A stretch of DNA of 64,000 bases, taken from positions 17,518 to 81,517 of the forward strand of contig CAYPMO010000009.1 in the NCBI GenBank assembly GCA_964412015.1, written 5' to 3'. Source of the DNA: SZUA-318 sp964412015. GTDB lineage: Bacteria; Gemmatimonadota; Gemmatimonadetes; Longimicrobiales; Gaopeijiaceae. The notes under the pieces were generated by a model, which was given only the letters and a program-made list of their open reading frames with translations, searched no databases and was not told the DNA's origin. Below, piece by piece: positions 25,708-33,065 of the stretch (the first letter of the stretch is position 1; every line of letters begins with the position of its first letter). A program made the translations under genes and the position numbers.

Positions 25708-27068
25708 GCCCGCCGGACCGGGCTCGGCCCCCGGCGCCCGGCGACGTGCGCCCGTTCGAGTTCCCTTCCGTGGACCGTCGCGCCCTCGATACGGGGCTCG
25801 AGGTACGCGTGGCCCGCGTGTCGCGCCTTCCGATCGTGACCGCCAATCTGTTCTTCCGGGCGGGGGAATCGGGGTTGGGTGAGCCGGTGGCCGGCCTCGC
25901 CGTCCTGACCGGCGACGCCCTCGAGGGGGGAACCAAGAAGCGGAGCGGCTCGGCGCTGTCGGAGGCTCTGGAGCGCCTGGGAGCGCGGTTGACGGTCACG
26001 ACCGGGTGGGAGGGCATGAGCCTGTCGCTCTCCTGCCTGGCGGAGCGCCTTCCGGAAGGGCTCGCGCTCCTCGCGGAGACGGTGCTCGAGCCCGACTTCC
26101 CCGAGGGGGAGGTGGCCCGCGCGCGCGACCAGCAACTCGCCGCGATCCGTCAGCGCTCGATGGATCCCGGCTCCCTGGCCTCCGACGAGGCCGCTCGCCG
26201 CATCTTCGCGGGGGGAGTTCCCTACGCCCGCCGCCGGTCGGGCACACTCGCCTCCGTCGAGCCGCTCGGCCCCGCGTACCTGCGCGGCTTCGCGGAGGCG
26301 CACTTCCGTCCCGGTCGCGGCGGGCTCGTCCTCGCGGGAGACCTCGACCCCGGCGAGATGCTCTCGCTCGCGGACCGCCACCTGGGCGCATGGTCGGGAG
26401 AGCCTCCGGAGACCGACGGCTTCCAGGTCGAGCCCCGGACGCGGGAGCGCCGGGTGTGGGTCGTGGACCGACCGGGGTCGGTGCAATCGGAGATCCGCGT
26501 CGGCCACGTGGGCGTCGCCAGGAACGATCCCGACGTGTTCGCGCTCACCGTGCTCAACACGCTCCTGGGCGGCGCGTTCACCAGCCGTCTCAACCTCAGT
26601 CTCCGGGAGCGGCACGGGTTCACGTACGGCGTGCGGTCCCGGTTCTCCATGCACGGCCGGCCCGGGGCGTTCGAGGTGCTGACCGCGGTCGGTACCGAGG
26701 TCACGGCGGGTGCCGTGGGCGAGATCCTCTTCGAGCTCGACCGCCTGGTCTCCGACGGGCCCGGCGAGGAGGAGGTGACGGCCTCCCGGGACTACATCGC
26801 GGGGGTCTTCCCCCTCCACCTGGAGACGGTCGGGCAGGTCGCGAGCCGCGTCACCGAGCAAGTCGTGTTCGGCCTCCCGGACGACTACCACGCGACGTAC
26901 CGGGACCGGATCCGCGCCGTCACGCCCGCGGACGCCTGGGCGGTGGCGAGGCGCCACGTTCGACCTGCGGAGGCCCAGATCGTGGTAGTCGGTGACGCCG
27001 ACTCGATCACGGGTCCGCTCGAGGCTCTGGCGATCGGGCCGGTCGAGGTGGCGACGGCAACGGAATGA
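25704..27068 (+). CDS. M16-family protein lacking the zinc motif, partner of pair 2
   Basis: A 454-residue M16 protein without HxxEH (the region reads FRAGESGLGEPVAGLAVLTG) but with the Arg/Tyr partner motif (GAFTSRLNLSLRERHGFTYGVRS). It has no signal peptide or lipobox, matching the lack of a signal on its catalytic partner. ATG overlaps the previous stop (ATGA). The pairs most likely arose by duplication of a two-gene unit, after which one pair lost or gained export signals. Confidence 0.9.
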   Translation: MSPPDRARPPAPGDVRPFEFPSVDRRALDTGLEVRVARVSRLPIVTANLFFRAGESGLGEPVAGLAVLTGDALEGGTKKRSGSALSEALERLGARLTVTTGWEGMSLSLSCLAERLPEGLALLAETVLEPDFPEGEVARARDQQLAAIRQRSMDPGSLASDEAARRIFAGGVPYARRRSGTLASVEPLGPAYLRGFAEAHFRPGRGGLVLAGDLDPGEMLSLADRHLGAWSGEPPETDGFQVEPRTRERRVWVVDRPGSVQSEIRVGHVGVARNDPDVFALTVLNTLLGGAFTSRLNLSLRERHGFTYGVRSRFSMHGRPGAFEVLTAVGTEVTAGAVGEILFELDRLVSDGPGEEEVTASRDYIAGVFPLHLETVGQVASRVTEQVVFGLPDDYHATYRDRIRAVTPADAWAVARRHVRPAEAQIVVVGDADSITGPLEALAIGPVEVATATE

Positions 27069-27168
27069 AGCCTGATCCTGCGATGCGTCGTGCAACCGCG
27101 CGACCGCCCGTCCGCGTCCAACCATCGGGGCGGAGCGGCGAGGTACGCGCTTCAGCGAGGAGGAGCAT

Positions 27169-27762
27169 GTGAGCGATTCGACCGGACGCGACACCGCCCC
27201 GCCCGGGATGATCTCGAGCCGGAAGGTACATGACGGGTACGTCGTGAAAATGAGTGTGGACACGGTCCGTTTTCCCGACGGCACGACGGGTGATCTCGAC
27301 ATGATCCGACACCCTGGGGCCGCGGCGGTCCTGGCTCTGCCGGGTTCTGCCACGGAGAAGGACCCCGAGGTCCTCCTGCTGCGGCAGTACCGGTACGCCG
27401 CGGGCGGGTACCTGTACGAGATCCCGGCCGGCCTTCCCCTCGGCCCCGACGAGCCCTGGGAGGAGTGCGCCCGCCGTGAACTGGAGGAGGAGACGGGCCA
27501 GAAGGCGACCCGGCTGAGCCACCTGGCGCGCCTCGACATCGCGCCGGGCTTCACCGATGTGGTGATTCACCTTTTCCTCGCGGAGATGCTCGTACCGGGG
27601 CAGGTGATGCTGGACGAGCACGAGTTCGTCGAGCCCCTCCGCGTCCGCTTCTCGGAAGCCCTCGAGATGACGCGGACGGGGGCGATCACCGATGTCAAGA
27701 CGGTCGCGGCACTCCTGTACGCCGCGGCGTTCGTGGTGGGGAAGGACGGTAGGCGGGCGTAG
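27169..27762 (+). CDS. NUDIX hydrolase, ADP-ribose pyrophosphatase-like
   Basis: A 197-residue protein with a complete NUDIX box: the Gly at GLPLGPDEPWEECARRELEE through EETG, i.e. G-x5-E-x7-REL-x-EE-x-G. The upstream LLLRQYRYAAGGYLYEIPAG is the ADP-ribose/sugar-nucleotide subgroup hallmark, and the APGFTDVVIHLFLAE segment matches the same group. It likely hydrolyses ADP-ribose or similar dinucleotides, recycling or detoxifying them. The GTG at 27169 follows GAGGAGG by four bases. It stands alone between the M16 operon and the sigma factor. Confidence 0.9.
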   Translation: MSDSTGRDTAPPGMISSRKVHDGYVVKMSVDTVRFPDGTTGDLDMIRHPGAAAVLALPGSATEKDPEVLLLRQYRYAAGGYLYEIPAGLPLGPDEPWEECARRELEEETGQKATRLSHLARLDIAPGFTDVVIHLFLAEMLVPGQVMLDEHEFVEPLRVRFSEALEMTRTGAITDVKTVAALLYAAAFVVGKDGRRA

Positions 27763-27858
27763 CGGAGGAACACGGGATGTCCCATTTCGCCACGCTCGCG
27801 CGTCATATGGATAGGACGGGGACGCCGGATTGCGGCCCGCGCGAGCGGATTTCACGTC

Positions 27859-27874
27859 TGGCACGCCCCGTGCA
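27859..27874 (+). promoter_or_regulatory. Sigma-54-like -24/-12 promoter upstream of the ECF sigma gene
   Basis: CTGGCACGCCCCGTGCAT holds TGGCACG, four bases, then GTGCA. The GG and GC dinucleotides are separated by exactly ten bases, as RpoN promoters require. Only the first T of TTGCA differs. A transcript start about 12 bases on would leave a leader of roughly 60 bases with a small hairpin (27894-27910) before the sigma gene. Confidence 0.45.
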
Positions 27875-27943
27875 TCAGACGGGGGAGGAGGTGCCTGCCA
27901 ACGCGGCAGGTGCGCTCCCCTACCAGGAGAGCGAGGTGACAAC

Positions 27944-28600
27944 GTGCCCAGCGTGATGGAAAAGAGCATCGGCCGGGCCCGCCACCGTGAGCGCGGCGAG
28001 GCGAGGGAGCACCGCCGGAGGCTGGCCGAGCTCACGGACAGCGAGGTGGTGCAGCGCTCCCTGGAGGGTGACACGCGGGCGTTCGGCGAGATCGTGGCCC
28101 GGTACGACCAGCGACTGCTGAACTTCGTGTACCGGACCATCGGCGACCGGGAGCGCGCCCAGGACCTGGTGCAGGAGACGTTCGTGCGCGTGTACCGGCA
28201 CCTGCACCGGTTCGACCAGAGCAAGAAGTTCTCGACCTGGATCTACACGATCGCGTCGAACCTGGCGAAGAACGAGCTTCGCAACCGCGCCAGGAACCCG
28301 CTGGTGCTCTTCCAGACCATCAAGAAGAACTGGGACGCGGACCACAGGCCCCTCGAGTGGGAGGACACGCAGTACAAGCCCGACGACCTCTTCCGGAAGC
28401 GGCACCTGCGCGAAAAGGTCGAGGAAGCCGTGAGCATGCTGCCCGAGCACCATCGGATCGTGTTCGTGCTGCGCGAGCTGTCGGGCAAAACGTACGAGGA
28501 GATCGCGGAGATCACCGGGTGCAACCTCGGTACGGTGAAGAGCCGCCTGAACCGGGCACGGAACAACTTCGCGACGATCATCGCGCCGCTCATAGACTGA
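27944..28600 (+). CDS. ECF-type RNA polymerase sigma factor (RpoE-like)
   Basis: A 218-residue sigma-70 family protein with only regions 2 and 4. Region 2: AFGEIVARYDQRLLNFVYRT, RAQDLVQETFVRVYRHL and KFSTWIYTIASNLAKNELR. Region 4: VSMLPEHHRIVFVLRELSGK, YEEIAEITGCNLGTVKSRLN. It redirects RNA polymerase to a stress or envelope regulon. A zinc-finger anti-sigma gene follows after a hairpin. The GTG at 27944 has GAGGTG upstream; an ATG four codons later is possible. Confidence 0.93.
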   Translation: MPSVMEKSIGRARHRERGEAREHRRRLAELTDSEVVQRSLEGDTRAFGEIVARYDQRLLNFVYRTIGDRERAQDLVQETFVRVYRHLHRFDQSKKFSTWIYTIASNLAKNELRNRARNPLVLFQTIKKNWDADHRPLEWEDTQYKPDDLFRKRHLREKVEEAVSMLPEHHRIVFVLRELSGKTYEEIAEITGCNLGTVKSRLNRARNNFATIIAPLID

Positions 28601-28627
28601 CGTTCCGGGGGGAGGGGTGGGGTGGAA

Positions 28628-28659
28628 GCGGCCCCGCCGGCGTTCGTCGGCGGGGCCGC
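28628..28659 (+). terminator. Strong GC hairpin between sigma and anti-sigma genes
   Basis: GCGGCCCCGCCG (28628-28639) pairs perfectly with 28648-28659 around an eight-base loop, 28 bases after the sigma stop. There is no T run. It may end the sigma transcript or lower expression of the downstream anti-sigma gene. Confidence 0.5.
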
Positions 28660-28779
28660 GGTGCGTCGGGAGCCGAAGCCCGGAACCCATGGAACCCGCC
28701 CGATGATCCGCCAGTATCAAACTGCGGCGTCGATCGCTCACCGCCGCGCGCGTCGGTCACCCCCGGAGGCCAGCTTGGC

Positions 28780-29334
28780 ATGACCTGTTCGGACTTCGTC
28801 GAGCACTTCTCGGACATCTACGACGGTGTCGCGTCGGACGAGGTGGCGCGCGCCGCCGAGTTGCACCTGGCGTCCTGCGCCTCGTGCCGTCGGTACAGGG
28901 ACGTGATGGAGCGCGGCGCGGCGCTCCTTCGTGCCCTGCCGGCACCCGAGGTCGGCGAGGACTTCGTCGGAGGCCTGCGGCCCCGTCTCCGGGACGTGGA
29001 CGACGAAGCGGCGCTTCGCCGGCACATGAACTCGGGGACGACGTCGCTCGCCGTGCTGGGCCTGGCCATCCTGCTGGTCGTGCTGGCCTGGGCGCCGACG
29101 CTGCGTTCCTCCTCCCCGGTGGTGGAGCTCGCCCCGATCGTCGTGAGCGATCCTCCGGTGGCCGCGCGTTGGCGGCGGCCGGCCGCCTTCTCGGCGTTCG
29201 CCGTGCGGACCGCATCGACGACGCTCGAGGCGGACCTCTGGGGCGATGCGCGGACGCTCCTCTTCCAGTATTCTCGTCTCGCTCAGAGATACGGACAGCG
29301 GCCACCGACGGGCCGGACCGGCTTCCAGCAGTGA
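28780..29334 (+). CDS. Membrane anti-sigma factor with zinc-finger (ZAS-type) domain
   Basis: A 184-residue single-pass protein. The N-terminal cytoplasmic part holds the H-x3-C-x2-C motif (His29, Cys33, Cys36) typical of zinc-binding anti-sigma domains. One helix follows at about 88-106 (LAVLGLAILLVVLAWAP), then a 75-residue periplasmic tail. It probably holds the ECF sigma factor encoded just upstream at the membrane. ATG at 28780 is the only sensible start before the motif. Its stop overlaps a possible GTG for holA. Confidence 0.85.
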   Translation: MTCSDFVEHFSDIYDGVASDEVARAAELHLASCASCRRYRDVMERGAALLRALPAPEVGEDFVGGLRPRLRDVDDEAALRRHMNSGTTSLAVLGLAILLVVLAWAPTLRSSSPVVELAPIVVSDPPVAARWRRPAAFSAFAVRTASTTLEADLWGDARTLLFQYSRLAQRYGQRPPTGRTGFQQ

Positions 29335-29390
29335 AGGGTCCGGCGTCGGATCGCCCGTTCCCCCTTGGTGTTGCCGACATCGCCGGACGC

Positions 29391-30392
29391 ATGAACCCAC
29401 TCGCCGACTACCCCGGCCTCGAGAAGGTGCGCGGGGGAGCGTTCTACCTTCACGGAGACGACGAGTTCAGGAAGGAGGAGGTCGTGCGTGCCCTGGTGGC
29501 GGCGCACGTGGACCCGGCCACGCGGGACTTCAACTACGATCCCCTCCGGGGCACCGAGGTGGACGCGGAGACCCTGGCGTCGGTGATCGGAACTCCGCCC
29601 ATGATGGCCGAATGGCGTGTGGTGGTGGTCCGGGAGGTCGAGGGCCTGGCTTCCAGCGCCCGGTCCCGGGAGATCGTCCTGGAGGCGGCGGTCCATCCGC
29701 CACCTGGGCTGGCGCTCATCCTCTCCTGCACCGTTCCGCAGGGCTCGAAGGCGAGGTTCTACAAGGATCTGGAGAAGGCGGCCCGCTCGCTCGAGTTTCC
29801 CCCCATCACCGCGGGTGACGTGCCCGGTTGGCTGATGTCGAGGAGCAAGGCACGGTTCGGCGTCGAGCTGGAGGAGGACGCGGCGCAGGCGCTGGGCGGC
29901 GCGGTCGGCTGCGACCTCGGGATCCTGAACCGTGAGATCGAGAAGCTGGTCGACTACGTGGCCGGGAGGCAGCGCATCACGGTCGCCGACGTCGAGGCGG
30001 CGGGGACGCGCATTCCCGCCCAGGACCGATGGCGGTGGTTCGATATGGTCGGGGAGAAGCGGTTCGAGGAGGCACTGGACTCCCTTTCCGTGCTCTTCGC
30101 GCAGGGAGAAACGGGCGTGTCGCTCGTGATCGCGCTCACCGCGCACTTCCTCCGCATGGGCGTCGTCGCGGAGCAGGGGCCGACCGTCCTCAAGAGCACC
30201 CTTCCCCGCCATCAAGCCTGGCTCGCCGGGAAGCTCGTGCCCCAGGCACGCCGCTGGAGCCCGGTGGACATCGACAGCGCGCTCGGAGGCCTCCTCCGCG
30301 TGGACCGGCTCCTGAAATCCAGCCCCCTCTCCGAGGAGCATCTGCTCGAGGAATGGCTCCTCGCCCTTCTGGCCCGGAAAGCCGCCGCATGA
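29391..30392 (+). CDS. holA: DNA polymerase III delta subunit
   Basis: A 333-residue clamp-loader subunit. The N-terminus GGAFYLHGDDEFRKEEVVRAL is the degenerate AAA+ entry of HolA. The middle contains VIGTPPMMAEWRVVVVREVE and the C-terminal helical collar (RWSPVDIDSALGGLLRVDRLLKSSPLSEE). It opens the beta clamp at replication forks. Two starts are possible: GTG 29331, overlapping the anti-sigma stop, or ATG 29391; the ATG is chosen since the fold begins right after it. Family length is about 340. The next gene overlaps by ATGA. Confidence 0.9.
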   Translation: MNPLADYPGLEKVRGGAFYLHGDDEFRKEEVVRALVAAHVDPATRDFNYDPLRGTEVDAETLASVIGTPPMMAEWRVVVVREVEGLASSARSREIVLEAAVHPPPGLALILSCTVPQGSKARFYKDLEKAARSLEFPPITAGDVPGWLMSRSKARFGVELEEDAAQALGGAVGCDLGILNREIEKLVDYVAGRQRITVADVEAAGTRIPAQDRWRWFDMVGEKRFEEALDSLSVLFAQGETGVSLVIALTAHFLRMGVVAEQGPTVLKSTLPRHQAWLAGKLVPQARRWSPVDIDSALGGLLRVDRLLKSSPLSEEHLLEEWLLALLARKAAA

Positions 30393-31180
30393 TCAAGATT
30401 CGCCGATCGCTTCTCGTCGCGTTCCTCTCGCTGTGCCCGGCGTGGGTCGATGCGCAGGAACGGGAGCCACCGTCGCTCGACCACGTCGAAGAACTGGCCC
30501 GCCAGGGGCGGACGTCGGAGGCGCGGGACGTGTTGACGGCCTGGTGGGCGGCCGAGGGAGCCGAGGCCTCACGCCGCGACACGCAGCGCGGCCTCTGGCT
30601 GCGCGGCATCCTGACGACGGATCCGGCTGAGGCGGAGTTCGACTTCCAGCGCCTCGTGATCGAGTATCCCGGAGGCCTCTATGCGGATCGGGCGCTTCTG
30701 CGACTCGCGCAGGGGGCGTATGCCGCCGGCGACTCGGCGACCGCGGCGGCGTACGTTGCACGTCTCGCGCGGGAATATCCCGCGACCTCGGCGCGTCGCG
30801 AGGCCGAAGCCTGGCTCGCCACCGCGGGCCCCGTGCCGCCGCGCGCAGGCGGGCAGGCCCGCGCCGACACCGCGTCCCACCCCGAGACCGCTCCGACGGT
30901 CGGACCGGACGCTCCCGCGGCTTCCGGGGCCGGCTCGTTCACCGTGCAGCTCGGTGCCTTCAGGGCGCTGGAGCGGGCCGAGGGCATGGTCGCCCGGCTC
31001 GGGGAGGAGGGTATCGAGGCGCGCCTCGCGCGGATACCGGGGAGTGACCTGATCCGCGTGCGGGTCGGTCGTTTCGATTCCCTGGACGCCGCCAATGCAG
31101 TATTGTGGCAACTCCGGGATCGCGGATTCACGGCCAACGTGGCGCGTGACGCCGATCGGGAAGAGCGTGTGGTTCGATGA
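30389..31180 (+). CDS. Secreted SPOR-domain protein with TPR-like middle
   Basis: A 263-residue protein with a signal peptide (LLVAFLSLCPAWVDAQ). A TPR/YbgF-like section follows (EFDFQRLVIEYPGGLYADRALLRLAQGAYAAGDSATAAAYV), then a Pro/Ala-rich linker and a C-terminal SPOR domain (about 185-260: FTVQLGAFRALERAEGMVARL...IRVRVGRF). SPOR domains bind denuded peptidoglycan at division sites. Function is therefore likely in envelope or septum biology. It overlaps holA and the receiver gene by four bases on each side. Confidence 0.87.
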   Translation: MIKIRRSLLVAFLSLCPAWVDAQEREPPSLDHVEELARQGRTSEARDVLTAWWAAEGAEASRRDTQRGLWLRGILTTDPAEAEFDFQRLVIEYPGGLYADRALLRLAQGAYAAGDSATAAAYVARLAREYPATSARREAEAWLATAGPVPPRAGGQARADTASHPETAPTVGPDAPAASGAGSFTVQLGAFRALERAEGMVARLGEEGIEARLARIPGSDLIRVRVGRFDSLDAANAVLWQLRDRGFTANVARDADREERVVR

Positions 31181-31743
31181 GCAGGCATGCGGGCGAGCGG
31201 GAGCGCTGGCGGGTTCTTCTGGCCGAGGACAACGATGACCACGCGCTTCTCATCCAGATGGCCCTGGAGCGCGCGAGCCGGCTGCCGGTGGAGGTCCAGC
31301 GCGCCCGGAACGGGGAAGAGGCCCTGCGTCTGGTGCGGGACGACCGGCCCCATCTGATCCTGCTCGACCTCAAGATGCCCGGGCGCTCCGGTCACGAGGT
31401 GCTCGCCGTCATCAAGGGCGACCAGGACCTTCGCCGCATTCCGGTAGCGGTGCTGACGTCCTCCGACCGGGACGAGGACGTCGCCCGGAGCTACGGGCTG
31501 GGCGGGAACCACTTCATCACCAAGCCCGAGGATCCGCAGGAGCTGGAGTCGAAGCTCCGCTCGCTCCTGAAGAACGTCGAGGAGCTTTCTTCCGTCCGTC
31601 GGGGTTCGGGACGCCTGGACGCCACCGCCGTGAGCGCGATGGGCCCGGGCAGCCTCCGGATCCGACAGTGGTCGCTCTGGGCGCTCTTCGTGTTGACCCT
31701 CGCCGCGCTCGGCGTGCTCGCCTATTTGCTCGACGTGATCTGA
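31177..31743 (+). CDS. Response-regulator receiver with a C-terminal membrane anchor
   Basis: A 188-residue protein. Residues about 12-135 are a Rcp1-like receiver with every key residue: acidic pocket LLAEDNDDH, Asp64 in LLDLKMPG, Ser/Thr in LTSSDRDED, Lys in FITKPEDP. There is no DNA-binding or enzyme output domain. A linker then leads to one hydrophobic helix ending the protein (LWALFVLTLAALGVLAYLL, about 165-185). It is thus a tail-anchored receiver. Its gene overlaps the SPOR gene (ATGA). No kinase is adjacent. Confidence 0.85.
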   Translation: MSRHAGERERWRVLLAEDNDDHALLIQMALERASRLPVEVQRARNGEEALRLVRDDRPHLILLDLKMPGRSGHEVLAVIKGDQDLRRIPVAVLTSSDRDEDVARSYGLGGNHFITKPEDPQELESKLRSLLKNVEELSSVRRGSGRLDATAVSAMGPGSLRIRQWSLWALFVLTLAALGVLAYLLDVI

Positions 31744-31744
31744 G

Positions 31745-31785
31745 CGGCGGGTGGAGCCGAACGAGCCGCGCGCCGGTACCCGCCG
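31745..31785. terminator. Hairpin between convergent genes
   Basis: CGGCGGGT (31745-31752) is complementary to ACCCGCCG (31778-31785), with a 25-base loop. It fills the 43-base gap between the receiver stop and the convergent DUF302 stop. Confidence 0.3.
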
Positions 31786-31786
31786 G

Positions 31787-32188
31787 CTACAACGCGTCCA
31801 GCACCCGCTTCATCCTGGCGCGCACCTCAGCGGCCAGCGGCTCCAGGTCGCTTCTCCCGGATATGGCGAGCTGCTTCGCGGGATCCAGGACGGCCACCAC
31901 GGACGTACCTTCGCGCTCACCCGCATAGACAACGACGTTGCAGGGGAGCAGCAGTCCGATGTCGAGCTCCTGACTGAGGGCCCGGTGGGCGAACGGCGGG
32001 TTGCAGGCGCCCAGAATGCGGTACGGACGGAAGTCGACGCCGAGTTTCTGCTTCAGCGTGTCCCTCACGTCGATCTCGGTGAGGACCCCGAACCCTTCGT
32101 TCTTGAGCGCCTCACGGACGCGGGCGTCCGCCTCGTCCGGGGGCATGTCCAGAGGCTTCTTGAAGCCGTACGTCGGATCGGTGCTCAT
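31787..32188 (-). CDS. DUF302-family protein
   Basis: A 133-residue soluble protein. The segment REALKNEGFGVLTEIDVRDTLKQKLGVDFRPYRILGACNPPFAHRAL is DUF302: 'GF.V..E.D....L...G', then 'LGACNP..A..AL', followed by LLPCNVVVYAGEREGTSVVA. Cysteines at the ACNP and LPCN positions are typical and may bind a metal or heme-like ligand. The molecular role of the family is not established. Start 32188 overlaps the amidohydrolase stop by four bases. Confidence 0.9.
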   Translation of the reverse strand: MSTDPTYGFKKPLDMPPDEADARVREALKNEGFGVLTEIDVRDTLKQKLGVDFRPYRILGACNPPFAHRALSQELDIGLLLPCNVVVYAGEREGTSVVAVLDPAKQLAISGRSDLEPLAAEVRARMKRVLDAL

Positions 32189-33033
32189 GATCGTCTCTCC
32201 TGCTTGTTCGCTCCCAGACGTTCCACATCGATCTTGAAGAGGCCGGCCGCCGTCCTCCAGGCGATGCTCTCCCGCGCGTCCTCCGAGAACCCGAGCCCTT
32301 GCAGGAACCTCACGTACGGGCCCATCTCGACCAGGGGCCAATCGGAGCCGTACATGAGCTGGCGACCGGGATCGCCCATGTAGGCGATGAGGTCCTTGAC
32401 CCTCGTGACCAGGTAGCGCTCGAACTCGTAGTCGAAGTCGCCCAGCGTGAGGCCCGACATGTCCGCGAAGACGTTGTCGTTCTTGTAGAGCACCTCGGCC
32501 GCGTCCTGGAACCAGGGATTCCCCAGGTGGCAGATCACGAAGCGCACGTCGGGGTAGTCCACGGCCACGTCGTCCACGAGCAGCGGGTGGGCCTGTCGTA
32601 CCTTGGCTCCCTTCGCGTAGGTATCGCCGCAGTGGATCATCACCGGTACGTCGTACTTGGCGGCGACGCGGAACACACTCTCCAGGGACGGATCGTTGAT
32701 CGCGTAGTTGTCGTAGCCGGGGTACAGCTTGATCCCTTTCACCACGCCGTCGCGGATCCGTTCCTCCATATGGAACAGATCGGTGCGGTCCGATCCCCTC
32801 CACCGCAGCCCCTCCACGACGGTCGTCCGGGGATCCTCCGCCAGGATCTCGAGGACCCGCTCCACGGAGGGCCGATCCACATCGACCATGTACGACGTGA
32901 GCACCACGGCGTGATCCACGCCGTTCTCGGCCATGGCGTTCCACAGCCGCCTGACGTTCTCTTCCGTGGGACGGCGTTGCCCACCGTTCTCGGTATAGTA
33001 GTTGTTCAGATGGACGTGGCAGTCGATGAGCAT
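32185..33033 (-). CDS. Amidohydrolase family 2 metal-dependent hydrolase
   Basis: A 282-residue TIM-barrel hydrolase. Metal ligands can be seen: IDCHVHLN at the first strand (His-x-His), MIHCGDTY in the middle, VICHLGNPWF, and the late Asp in LMYGSDWPLVEMG. This matches the Amidohydro_2/ACMSD-like group, which includes decarboxylases and lactonases. The substrate is not known. It is co-transcribed with DUF302 and starts 32 bases from the divergent GNAT-nitrilase gene. Confidence 0.88.
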   Translation of the reverse strand: MLIDCHVHLNNYYTENGGQRRPTEENVRRLWNAMAENGVDHAVVLTSYMVDVDRPSVERVLEILAEDPRTTVVEGLRWRGSDRTDLFHMEERIRDGVVKGIKLYPGYDNYAINDPSLESVFRVAAKYDVPVMIHCGDTYAKGAKVRQAHPLLVDDVAVDYPDVRFVICHLGNPWFQDAAEVLYKNDNVFADMSGLTLGDFDYEFERYLVTRVKDLIAYMGDPGRQLMYGSDWPLVEMGPYVRFLQGLGFSEDARESIAWRTAAGLFKIDVERLGANKQERRS

Positions 33034-33065
33034 GGGCGTCGAACCTGAGGACCCGGGACGGAGTC

